Of a DNA stretch of 64,000 nt, positions 34,960-42,936 are shown in pieces. Position 1 is the first letter of the stretch. Every line of letters starts with the position of its first letter. Source of the stretch: Kaustia mangrovi (GTDB lineage: Bacteria > Pseudomonadota > Alphaproteobacteria > Rhizobiales > Im1); NCBI RefSeq assembly GCF_015482775.1, contig NZ_CP058214.1:2780501-2844500 (forward strand), written 5' to 3'. Below the pieces are notes generated by a model. It saw only the letters and a list, made by a program, of their open reading frames with translations, did no database searches and was not told the DNA's origin. A program made the translations under genes and the position numbers.

Positions 34960-35598
34960 ATGAGCGACTTCACGCTTTACTGCTTCGCCCAGTCCGGCAA
35001 TGCCTACAAGGCGGCGCTGATGCTCTCCCTGTGCGGCGCGGACTGGACGCCGCGCTTCGTCGACTTCTTCAATGGCGAGGCCCGCACGCCCGACTATCGC
35101 GCGATCAACGAGATGGGCGAGGTGCCCGTGCTCGTCCATGGCGGGCGAACCCTGTCGCAGTCGGGCGTGATCCTCGACTATCTGGCCGAGCTCTTCGGCC
35201 GGTTCGGGCCCGCCGACAGCGACGAGCGGCGCGAGATCCTGCGCTGGATCCTGTTCGACAACCACAAGCTCACCAGCTATGTCGCGACCTACCGCTTCCT
35301 GAGGACCTTCGCGAAGGAGCGCGATCCGGCGGTGATGGAATTCCTGCGGGGGCGGGCCCACGCCGCGCTCGGAATTCTTGACGGCCATCTCGAGGGGCGC
35401 AGCTTCGTCGCGCTCGACCGGCTGACCGTGGCCGACCTCTCGCTGTGCGGCTATCTCTACTGGCCCGACGAGATCGGCGTCGACTGGGCGGGCGACTATC
35501 CCAATATCGAGCGCTGGCTTGCGCGCATCGCGCAGGAGCCCGGCTGGGTGCATCCCTATGAGCTCATGCCGGGCCATCCCCTGCCCGCTGGTGCGTGA
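34960..35598 (+). CDS. Glutathione S-transferase family protein
   Basis: A 212-residue GST. The N-terminal thioredoxin-fold domain (TLYCFAQSGNAYKAALML, then INEMGEVPVLVHGGRTLSQSG, with the cis-Pro and the QSG glutathione contact) is followed by an all-helical domain with SFVALDRLTVADLSLCGYL and IERWLARIAQEPGW. GSTs conjugate glutathione to electrophiles or act in aromatic and acyl metabolism. ATG at 34960 follows the acyl-CoA dehydrogenase stop by 72 bases, so it is probably in the same transcript, perhaps with a role in the same catabolic route. The substrate is not known. Confidence 0.9.
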   Translation: MSDFTLYCFAQSGNAYKAALMLSLCGADWTPRFVDFFNGEARTPDYRAINEMGEVPVLVHGGRTLSQSGVILDYLAELFGRFGPADSDERREILRWILFDNHKLTSYVATYRFLRTFAKERDPAVMEFLRGRAHAALGILDGHLEGRSFVALDRLTVADLSLCGYLYWPDEIGVDWAGDYPNIERWLARIAQEPGWVHPYELMPGHPLPAGA

Positions 35599-35773
35599 GC
35601 GCGGCAAGGCAGGCTTTGCATCCCGGCGCCGCCCGTGTGATATGGTGCCCGGTGAAACGCGCCACCGCGACCGATCTGCCATCGGGCGGACATGCCCGCT
35701 TGCGGACGGGCCGGTCCGGAGGGCGGCGACGGGGCCGAACGGGATGCCCCGCATTTTCTGAGGAGACGAGCCG

Positions 35774-36208
35774 ATGCGCGTCCGACACACGATGATCGCC
35801 CTTGCCGCGGTCGTGCTTGCAGCCCTTGGCGCGGGTCCGGCCGGTGCCCAGGAGCAGCAGCAGAACGAGCGCTTCACGATTCGCGAGGTGGAGGACGGCT
35901 TCCTCCGCGTCGACCGGCAGACGGGCGAGGTGCTCCATTGCGGCCGGGAGAGCGGCCAGTGGACCTGCGAGACGCTGAGCGGCGAGAGCAGCCCCTCCAT
36001 GGATGAGCTCGCTCGGCTGAAGCAGGAGAATGCCGCGCTCAGGGACCGCGTCGCGGCGCTGGAGAGCCGGCTGAAGGAGCAGGAGGAGGCGAAGGACCTG
36101 CCGAGCGACGAGGAGCTCGACCGCATCTTCGGCTTCTTCCAGGACATGGTGCGTCGCTTCTTCGACTTCGCCCGGTCGTTCCAGAACCAGCCCGGCGAAC
36201 AGGTCTGA
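35774..36208 (+). CDS. Small secreted coiled-coil protein of unknown function
   Basis: A 144-residue protein with a clear signal peptide (MIALAAVVLAALGAGPAGAQ), predicted cleavage after about residue 26. The mature part begins with a short beta-rich segment FTIREVEDGFLRVDRQTGEV that contains two cysteines (LHCGRESGQWTCET), which could form a disulfide, then a coiled coil (LARLKQENAALRDRVAALES) and an acidic, aromatic tail (RIFGFFQDMVRRFFDFARS) that could be amphipathic and membrane-associated. ATG 35774 is preceded by GAGGAGA. No named domain is recognised; similar small proteins of this shape occur across Hyphomicrobiales to my knowledge. Function unknown. Confidence 0.75.
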   Translation: MRVRHTMIALAAVVLAALGAGPAGAQEQQQNERFTIREVEDGFLRVDRQTGEVLHCGRESGQWTCETLSGESSPSMDELARLKQENAALRDRVAALESRLKEQEEAKDLPSDEELDRIFGFFQDMVRRFFDFARSFQNQPGEQV

Positions 36209-36544
36209 CGGCGCCGGCGGCGCCCGGTGCGGACCGATATCCCGGCGTGGGTCCTGACGGAATGGTCCGCCCGGCGCTTGCGCCGGACGGACCGGATCCG
36301 GTCCCCGGGACGGCGATTGGGAACCGGACACTCCACCGGTCGAGGCAAGCTCGACACCGTGAAGAATGCCTGCGGCAAAAGGCAGCGGAAGGGCATGTCC
36401 GTGGCGTTATTGCGGAATATGGGTGCGCCCCTGCGGCCGTTCGATCTGGTGGTTCAGGCCCAGAAAACCCATGTCTCACAGAAGGATAGCCATTCTGAAG
36501 GCTGAGCGGGGCGGCATGGGACGGAACAACCGGAGAACGCCCGG
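36209..36544. other. Gene-free stretch before yjbQ
   Basis: No credible gene, RNA or strong repeat is visible here. The base composition falls towards the 3' part (around 36400-36500: AATATGGGTGCGCC, ACAGAAGGATAGCC), which may hold the promoter of the yjbQ gene. Short open frames have no recognisable similarity. Confidence 0.55.
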
Positions 36545-36976
36545 GTGCAGCAGGTTGTAAAAACGCTCGCGGTCGAGACGCCGGGCCAGGCCATGGTCGA
36601 TGTCACGGATCGCCTGGTGAGTTGGCTTGCGCAGGAGCGGGCGGGGGACGGTCTTCTCACCGTCTTCATCCGCCATACCTCCGCCTCGCTCACCATTCAG
36701 GAGAACGCCGATCCCGACGTCCGGCGCGATCTCGTCGACGCGCTCGACCGGCTCGCCCCGCGCGAGCGCACCTATCGCCATTCCATGGAGGGGCCGGACG
36801 ACATGCCCGCCCATATCCGCGCTGCCCTGACGGCGACGAGCCTCGCCATTCCGGTCATGGCCGGCCGGCCCGCGCTCGGCACCTGGCAGGGCGTCTATGT
36901 GATCGAGCACCGCGACCGTCCGCATCGCCGGGAGCTGGCGCTCCATTTCATGGGGCATCTCGGCGGGCGGCGCTGA
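36545..36976 (+). CDS. YjbQ family protein (secondary thiamine-phosphate synthase type)
   Basis: A 143-residue UPF0047/YjbQ protein with a compact beta-barrel. The family motif HTSASLTIQENADPDVRRDL and the second one, ALGTWQGVYVIEHRDRPHRREL, are well preserved, including the three histidines thought to bind a metal (HTSA, YRHSMEGPDDMPAH). E. coli YjbQ has weak thiamine phosphate synthase activity, so the real role is unknown. It starts with GTG at 36545, preceded by CCGGAGA. A long hairpin element begins 26 bases after the stop. Confidence 0.9.
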   Translation: MQQVVKTLAVETPGQAMVDVTDRLVSWLAQERAGDGLLTVFIRHTSASLTIQENADPDVRRDLVDALDRLAPRERTYRHSMEGPDDMPAHIRAALTATSLAIPVMAGRPALGTWQGVYVIEHRDRPHRRELALHFMGHLGGRR

Positions 36977-37001
36977 CGCTCTCGCGCTGTGCCCGATTGT
37001 T

Positions 37002-37082
37002 GCGGCACCGGCCCACTCCCCCACCCGGCCACCCACGGAAGTATCGTCTCATGGGTGACCGGGTGGGGGAGTGGGCCGGTGC
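37002..37082. terminator. Dispersed long hairpin element, copy D
   Basis: Left arm begins GCGGCACCGGCCCACTCCCC and the right arm ends GGGGAGTGGGCCGGTGC. The stem is near perfect in its outer 24 bases: both arms carry the same compensatory change relative to the other copies (CCCGCTC to CCCACTC and GAGCGGG to GAGTGGG). The loop contains GGAAGTATCGTCTC as in copy A. It lies between yjbQ and the next gene on the same strand, as a terminator for yjbQ would. Confidence 0.8.
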
Positions 37083-37221
37083 GGGCCGAAACCGCTCCTG
37101 AATGTCGTGCCTTGGCCTAAGTGCTGGCGATTGGCTATAAAGGAAGGTGGACGACCGGGCGGGGACCATGAGAACGCCAGTCAGCACGGCGCGGATAGCC
37201 GGTCGGCCGGGACGGGGCTGA

Positions 37222-37893
37222 ATGCAAAAAAACGGGCACATGGCGGATTATCGAATCGTCATCGCCGATGACCATCCGCTCTTCAGGGATGCACTCAAGC
37301 AGGCGCTGACCGCGCTCTATCGCGACATCCACATCGCGGAGGCCGGGAGCCTGGAGGAGGCCGTGCGCCTGCTCGATGCGGCGGAGGAGCCGTACGACCT
37401 GGTGCTTCTCGACCTCAAGATGCCCGGCGTTCAGGGACTGTCCGGCCTCGTCTTCCTGCGCGCGCAGTTCCCCGACATGCCCGTGGTCGTCGTCTCCGCC
37501 ACGGAGGACGCGGCCGTGATCCGCAGGGCGCTCGACCTCGGCGCCTCCGGCTTCATTCCGAAGTCGACGCCCGTCGACACGATCCGCTCCGGCATTGCCG
37601 CCGTGCTCGCAGGCGATATCTGGGTGCCGGGCGACATGGCGCTCGCGGGCCGGCCAGACAGCGAGATCGATATGCTCGCCGCGCGGCTGGCGACCCTGAC
37701 CCCGCAGCAGGCGCGCGTCCTGATGATGCTGCGCGAGGGGCTGCTCAACAAGCAGATCGCCTATGAGCTCAGCGTTTCGGAGGCGACCGTGAAGGCCCAT
37801 GTCTCCGCCATCCTCCAGAAGCTCGGCGTGGAAAGCCGCACCCAGGCCGTGATCGCCGCGAGCCGGATCGACGGGGAGCAGTGGGCAAGCTGA
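37222..37893 (+). CDS. Orphan NarL/LuxR-type response regulator
   Basis: A 223-residue two-domain response regulator. The receiver domain shows VIADDHPLFRDALKQA (acidic pair), the phospho-acceptor Asp64 in LVLLDLKMPG, the switch Thr/Ser in VVVVSATEDA and Lys in SGFIPKSTP. The LuxR-type helix-turn-helix follows (LTPQQARVLMMLREGLLNKQIAYELS, then VKAHVSAILQKLG). ATG at 37222 has GGACGGGG upstream; 37240 is also possible. No kinase gene is adjacent. In CbrA/NahK-like systems such regulators pair with kinases like that at 7454, a possible but unproven partner here. Confidence 0.92.
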   Translation: MQKNGHMADYRIVIADDHPLFRDALKQALTALYRDIHIAEAGSLEEAVRLLDAAEEPYDLVLLDLKMPGVQGLSGLVFLRAQFPDMPVVVVSATEDAAVIRRALDLGASGFIPKSTPVDTIRSGIAAVLAGDIWVPGDMALAGRPDSEIDMLAARLATLTPQQARVLMMLREGLLNKQIAYELSVSEATVKAHVSAILQKLGVESRTQAVIAASRIDGEQWAS

Positions 37894-37980
37894 CGGAATG
37901 GCAGGCGCGCGGTTGGCGGGCCCGTCCGGCAGCCCCAATTATAGTGGCCGGAGACCGCAAGTTCACCGGAAGGATCCCAT

Positions 37981-38573
37981 ATGTGGAATGAGCGATATGC
38001 GGCGGACGGCTATCTGTTCGGAACCGAGCCGGCCGCCTTCCTGAAGGCGCAGCAGGGCTATCTCGTGCCCGGCGGCCTTGCCCTGTCGGTGGCCGACGGC
38101 GAGGGGCGCAATTCGGTCTTCATGGCGGAATGCGGCCTCGATGTCCGGGCCATGGATGCCTCCGAGGTGGGGCTTGAGAAGGCGCGCGCCCTTGCCGACC
38201 AGCACAATGTCTCCATCGACTTCCGGCTGGCCGACCTCTTCGACTGGGACTGGACGCCGGAGACCTACGATGTCGTCGCGGCGATCTTCATCCAGTTCGT
38301 TCCGCCGGAGGACCGCCCGGCTGTCTTTGCGGGCATGAAGCAGACATTGAAGCCGGGGGCGTCCTCCTGCTTCACGGCTACAGGCCGGAGCAGATCGACT
38401 ACGGCACCGGCGGCCCGCCCCATCCGGAGAACATGTACACCGAAGCGCTCCTGCACGAGGCCTTCGCGGATATGGAGATCCTCCGGCTTGCCGCCTATGA
38501 CCGCGCGATCGAGGAAGGAGAGGGGCATTCGGGCATGTCCGCCCTCATCGATCTCGTCGCCCGAAAGCGCTAG
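37981..38573 (+). pseudogene. Class I SAM-dependent methyltransferase, broken by one frameshift
   Basis: A TehB-like Rossmann-fold methyltransferase. The intact part begins MWNERYAADGYLFGTEPAAF and has LALSVADGEGRNSVFMAECG (SAM-binding motif I), the DASEVGLEKA acidic motif and YDVVAAIFIQFVPPEDR. After GMKQTLKPG the frame changes at about 38355-38362, where one G seems to be missing from a run of G. With it restored the protein continues GGVLLLHGYRPEQIDYGTGG and ends at 38573, for 197 residues in total. Substrate unknown. It lies 87 bases after the response regulator. A sequencing error is likelier than a real lesion. Confidence 0.85.
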
Positions 38574-38761
38574 ATCGACGGGCAGGCCTTCTTCGGAAAG
38601 GCCCGAGCAGGCCGCGGCCGGGGCGAGTTCCTCTTCGCGCCCGCTTGTCCTCAGCCGCGTTCCGACTCCTCGTCGCCCGCCCATTCCTCGCCGGCCATCA
38701 ATCGGTTTGACACTTTCGGCCTCCTTTGCTCTTCTTGATCGCGAGTAGGGTGGATACTCAC

Positions 38762-40588
38762 ATGGCCGAAAGCATCCGGAAGGAGGACTGGGAGCGGTTC
38801 CGAGCGCTCGGCAAGGTTCCGCCGAGGATCCGCGAGGTCGTGCTCCAGTCCTGGCAGCGATCGGAGGCCGACAGGGGGATCCCGTCCCTCAAGCAGGCCC
38901 CGAGGGTGGCCGACGACGAGTTTGCCGCCATCCGGCAGCAGACCGGGCGGCTGCGCGAGGCCGCGCGCCCCGCGCTCGAGCGGGCCGGCTACATGCTGAA
39001 CCGCGCCAATGCCATGGTTCTCCTGTGCAATGACAGAGGGGTCGTCACCGACACGACGGGCGACGCGCGCACCATCGCGCGCGGGCAGGAGAACCACCTG
39101 CATATCGGGGGACAATGGGACGAGGGGGCCATCGGCACCAACGCCATCGGCACCGCGATCCATACGCGCCGCCCGGTGCAGATCTGGGGCGTGGAGCACT
39201 ATTGCGAGGAGATCCAGCGCTGGAACTGCGCGGCGACGCCCGTCTGCGATCCGGTGACGGGGGAGCTTCTCGGTCTTGTCGACATTTCCGGACCCTCCGA
39301 GTTCGAGCAGCCCCATTCGGCGGCCCTGTCCATGTCCATGGCGCTCCAGATCGAGGAGAGCCTGCGCCAGCAGGTGGGCGCGGAACGCCAGCAGCTCACC
39401 GAGCGCCTCCTGGTCCGGCGGATGCGCTGGGTCGATGACGAGGTGATGGTGCTCGACCGCTATGGCGCGGAGGCGTTCGCGACCGAGCATTTCGCCCAGA
39501 TGGCCGGCGATCTCTGCGACCTGACGGAGTTCCGGCGCATGGCCTCGGGCCTTTCGCAGCGCCCGCGCGACGAGGTCATGGAGGAGCTTCACGCCGCCAT
39601 GCCCAATGCGAGCATGGAGCTGGTTGAGGAGGCCGGCCGGCCGATCGGCGTCGTGGTCGCGCTGCGTCGGCGCCAGCGCAACGCGCCGTCCCGGCCCGCC
39701 CTCACGCTCGACCGGATCGCGGCGGGCGGCGTGGAGATCTCGTCGGTCTGCGAACAGGCGCGCCGCCTCGCGGCCAGCCGCATGCCGATCCTCGTCGAGG
39801 GTGAGACGGGCTCCGGCAAGGAGGTGCTGGCGCGCGGCATCCACCGGGAGAGCGGGGATCCCGAGCGCCCCTTCGAGGTCCTGAACTGCAGCCTGCTCAC
39901 CGCCGACCGGCTCCGCCAGGAGCTGTCCGAAGGCGCGCTCGTCGCCCGCCTCGCACGCGCGGGCGGCACGATATGTCTCGACGAGCCGGCGGACACGCCC
40001 GCCGATGCCCAGGCGCTCCTTCTGGAGGTCGTGAAGGCGCTCGGCGGGGTGGAGACGTCCTCCGGCCCCATGCGCATCGTCTCGCTGTCGGCGCGTGACC
40101 TGTCCGCCGACATCCAGGCGGGCCGGTTCCGCGGCGACCTCTATTACCGGCTCGCCGCGGCGCGGATCGCCGTGCCACCCCTGCGGCAGAGAAGCGACGA
40201 GGTGGCCCATCTCCTGAAACATTTCGCGCGCGAGCTGGCGGAGCGCTCGCGCAGGCCGGAGCTCCGCTTCACGCCGGCCGCGACCGACCGGCTGTCGGCC
40301 TATCGCTGGCCGGGCAATGTGCGCGAACTGCGCAATCTGGTCGAGACGCTCTTCGCGCTCTCGCGCAACCGGCTGGTCGATCTGCGCGACCTGCCGCCGG
40401 AGATCGTGACGCCGGCGCGCGCGGACTGCACGCAGACGCTGCGGGCGCGCGAGAAGGCGGAGATCGTGAACGCGATCGCCAGTGTCGACGGCAATCTCAC
40501 CGAGGCCGCGCGCCGGCTCGGCATCGCGCGCTCCACCCTCTATCTGAAGCTCGACGAGCACGGCATCCAGCGCGCCCGCAGGCACTGA
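38762..40588 (+). CDS. acxR: AcoR/AcxR-type enhancer-binding activator lacking the GAFTGA loop
   Basis: A 608-residue regulator immediately upstream of the acetone carboxylase operon. Residues about 60-200 form a GAF-type sensor (TGDARTIARGQENHL, DEGAIGTNAIGTAIHT, PVCDPVTGELLGLVDISG). The AAA+ domain has Walker A VEGETGSGKEVLARGIH, Walker B GGTICLDEPAD, the sensor-II WPGNVRELRNL, and a Fis-type DNA-binding helix (GNLTEAARRLGIARSTLYL). Between Walker A and B, the stretch LRQELSEGALVARLARA is much shorter than usual and has no GAFTGA, the loop that contacts sigma-54. A few activators without it, such as TyrR and the NtrC of Rhodobacter capsulatus, work with sigma-70. ATG at 38762 is used. Confidence 0.88.
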   Translation: MAESIRKEDWERFRALGKVPPRIREVVLQSWQRSEADRGIPSLKQAPRVADDEFAAIRQQTGRLREAARPALERAGYMLNRANAMVLLCNDRGVVTDTTGDARTIARGQENHLHIGGQWDEGAIGTNAIGTAIHTRRPVQIWGVEHYCEEIQRWNCAATPVCDPVTGELLGLVDISGPSEFEQPHSAALSMSMALQIEESLRQQVGAERQQLTERLLVRRMRWVDDEVMVLDRYGAEAFATEHFAQMAGDLCDLTEFRRMASGLSQRPRDEVMEELHAAMPNASMELVEEAGRPIGVVVALRRRQRNAPSRPALTLDRIAAGGVEISSVCEQARRLAASRMPILVEGETGSGKEVLARGIHRESGDPERPFEVLNCSLLTADRLRQELSEGALVARLARAGGTICLDEPADTPADAQALLLEVVKALGGVETSSGPMRIVSLSARDLSADIQAGRFRGDLYYRLAAARIAVPPLRQRSDEVAHLLKHFARELAERSRRPELRFTPAATDRLSAYRWPGNVRELRNLVETLFALSRNRLVDLRDLPPEIVTPARADCTQTLRAREKAEIVNAIASVDGNLTEAARRLGIARSTLYLKLDEHGIQRARRH

Positions 40589-40667
40589 GCGCGGGGGCCG
40601 CGCCGGCGGCCTCGGCCCGTATGCGGCTGCGAACGGGGTTTCGCGTCCGCAACATGTCGTCGGCGCC

Positions 40668-40682
40668 GTCCGAAATTCGGAC
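40668..40682 (+). promoter_or_regulatory. Perfect palindrome upstream of acxA
   Basis: GTCCGAA-A-TTCGGAC is a perfect 7-base inverted repeat with a one-base centre, 78 bases before the acxA ATG in the only gap between the regulator and the operon. Position and symmetry fit an operator or activator site for the AcxR-like protein. No correctly spaced GG-N10-GC sigma-54 element is seen around it. Confidence 0.5.
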
Positions 40683-40759
40683 ACTTGCCGGCATCCCGCA
40701 GTTCCTACCCTTCCATCACGCGCCGGCTTTCCAAGGCGCGGGTAACGGGAGGAACTGCA

Positions 40760-42913
40760 ATGTCATCCACTGAACAGCCTGTCCGCAGCGTTCAGGTGCT
40801 CGGCATCGACGCGGGCGGTACCATGACCGATACCTTCTTCGTCGACAGCGAGGGGGAGTTCGTCGTCGGCAAGGCCCAGAGCACGCCGGATAACGAGGCG
40901 CTGGGCCTGATCGCCTCCAGCAGGGAGGGGCTCGAGCACTGGGGCATCGAGCTCGGCGAGGCGCTGTCCCAGATCCAGACCGGGGTCTATTCCGGCACCG
41001 CCATGCTCAACCGCGTGGTCCAGCGCAAGGGTCTGCGCTGCGGCCTGATCGTCAATGCGGGCATGGAGGATTTCCACCGCATGGGCCGCGCGATCCAGGC
41101 CTATTTGGGGTTCGCCTACGAGGACCGCATCCACCTCAACACCCACTATTACGACGAGCCGCTGGTTCCCCGCCACCTCACGCGCGGTGTGATGGAGCGG
41201 ATCGACATGTCGGGTACCGTGGTCATCCCGCTCAGGGAGGAAACGGCCCGTCAAGCGGCCAGAGAGCTCATCGCGCAGGATGTGGAGGGGATCGTCATCT
41301 CGCTCCTGCATTCCTACAAGAACACCTCCCATGAGCGCCGGGTGCGCGACATCGTGCTGGAGGAGGTCGAGGCCAGCGGCAAGGCCATCCCGGTCTTCGC
41401 CTCCACGGACTACTATCCCGTCCGCAAGGAGACCCACCGCACCAACACGACGATCCTGGAGGCCTTTGCCGCCGAACCCTCCCGCCAGACGCTGCAGAAG
41501 ATCTCCAGCGCCTTCAGGGAGAACGGCTCGTGCTTCGACTTCCGCGTCATGGCGACCCATGGCGGCACGATCAGCTGGAAGGCCAAGGAGCTCGCCCGCA
41601 CCATCGTGTCGGGCCCGATCGGCGGCGTGATCGGTGCGAAGTATCTGGGCGAGACGCTGGGCTACAACAATATCGCCTGCTCCGATATCGGCGGCACCTC
41701 CTTCGACGTGGCGCTCATCACCCAGAACGAGCTGACCATCCGGAACGATCCGGACATGGCGCGCCTCGTCCTGTCCCTGCCGCTGGTGGCGATGGACTCC
41801 GTCGGCGCCGGGGCGGGCAGCTTCGTCCGGCTCGACCCCTATACCAAGGCCATCAAGCTCGGCCCGGACTCGGCGGGCTACAGGGTCGGCGTATGCTGGG
41901 CCGACAGCGGTATCGAGACGGTGACCGTGTCGGACTGCCATGTGGTGCTCGGCTATCTGAACCCCGACAACTTCCTCGGCGGCCAGGTTCGCCTCGACCG
42001 GGAGCGCGCCTGGAACGCGCTCAAGGAGCAGGTGGCCGACCCGCTCGGCCTGTCGGTGGAGGATGCCGCCGCCGGCGTCATCGAGCTGCTCGACAGCGAT
42101 CTGCGCGACTATCTGCGCTCGATGATCTCCGGCAAGGGCTACAGCCCGTCGAGCTTCGTGTGCTTCTCCTATGGCGGCGCCGGCCCCGTTCACACCTATG
42201 GCTACACGGAGGGGCTCGGCTTCGAGGACGTCATCGTGCCGGCCTGGGCGGCGGGCTTCTCCGCCTTCGGCTGCGCGGCGGCGGATTTCGAGTACCGCTA
42301 CGACAAGTCGCTCGATATCAATATCTCGACCGACGCCGAGCCGGACTTCAAGGCGGAGCAGGCGCAGACGCTGCAGGCGGCCTGGCACGAGCTTACCGAA
42401 CGCGTCCTGGAGGAGTTCGAGCGCAACGGCTATGAGCCCGACAAGGTCGCCCTGCAGCCCGGCTTCCGTATGCAGTATCGCGGCCAGCTCAACGATCTGG
42501 AGATCGAGAGCCCGATCCTGCGGGCCGACAACGCGCAGGACTGGGACCGGCTGGTGGAGACCTTCAACGACACCTATGGCCGGGTCTATTCCGCCTCGGC
42601 CCGCTCGCCGGAGCTCGGCTATTCGGTGACCGGCGCCATCATGCGCGGCACCGTGCCGATCCCCAAGCCGCGCATCCCCAAGGAGACCCTGTCGGGCGAA
42701 ACGCCGCCGGAGGCGGCCAAGCTCGGCACCCGCAAGTTCTACCGCAAGAAGGAATGGGTCGACGCGCAGCTCTACCAGATGGAGATGCTGCAGCCGGGCA
42801 ACCGGGTCGAGGGACCGGCGATCATCGAGTCCGACGCGACCACCTTCGTCGTCCCCACGGGTTTCGTGACGTGGCTCGACGCGCACCGCCTGTTTCACCT
42901 GAAGGAAATCTGA
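40760..42913 (+). CDS. acxA: Acetone carboxylase beta subunit (hydantoinase A-like)
   Basis: A 717-residue hydantoinase/oxoprolinase-type subunit, the length known for AcxA. Acetone carboxylase (alpha2 beta2 gamma2) joins acetone and bicarbonate to acetoacetate using ATP. The ASKHA-type nucleotide motif VLGIDAGGTMTDTFFVD lies at the N-terminus and a second, SDIGGTSFDVALI, in the middle, with SFVCFSYGGAGPVHTYGYTE near the C-terminal third. The beta subunit is thought to bind and cleave ATP to phosphorylate the substrates. ATG at 40760 follows GGGAGGAACTGCA. The stop is 23 bases before acxB. The length and the presence of acxC rule out acetophenone carboxylase or a plain hydantoinase. Confidence 0.95.
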   Translation: MSSTEQPVRSVQVLGIDAGGTMTDTFFVDSEGEFVVGKAQSTPDNEALGLIASSREGLEHWGIELGEALSQIQTGVYSGTAMLNRVVQRKGLRCGLIVNAGMEDFHRMGRAIQAYLGFAYEDRIHLNTHYYDEPLVPRHLTRGVMERIDMSGTVVIPLREETARQAARELIAQDVEGIVISLLHSYKNTSHERRVRDIVLEEVEASGKAIPVFASTDYYPVRKETHRTNTTILEAFAAEPSRQTLQKISSAFRENGSCFDFRVMATHGGTISWKAKELARTIVSGPIGGVIGAKYLGETLGYNNIACSDIGGTSFDVALITQNELTIRNDPDMARLVLSLPLVAMDSVGAGAGSFVRLDPYTKAIKLGPDSAGYRVGVCWADSGIETVTVSDCHVVLGYLNPDNFLGGQVRLDRERAWNALKEQVADPLGLSVEDAAAGVIELLDSDLRDYLRSMISGKGYSPSSFVCFSYGGAGPVHTYGYTEGLGFEDVIVPAWAAGFSAFGCAAADFEYRYDKSLDINISTDAEPDFKAEQAQTLQAAWHELTERVLEEFERNGYEPDKVALQPGFRMQYRGQLNDLEIESPILRADNAQDWDRLVETFNDTYGRVYSASARSPELGYSVTGAIMRGTVPIPKPRIPKETLSGETPPEAAKLGTRKFYRKKEWVDAQLYQMEMLQPGNRVEGPAIIESDATTFVVPTGFVTWLDAHRLFHLKEI

Positions 42914-42936
42914 CAGGGCCAGGGAGGAAAAAAGAG

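Noticed and set aside
36227-36505. Short open frames between the secreted protein gene and yjbQ
   Set aside because: They lack a ribosome site and a recognisable motif, and use Arg and Gly as random GC-rich frames do.
40720-40745. A possible sigma-54 promoter before acxA
   Set aside because: GG and GC are separated by 9 bases, not 10, and flanking consensus bases are missing. Sigma-54 spacing is strict, so I do not call it.
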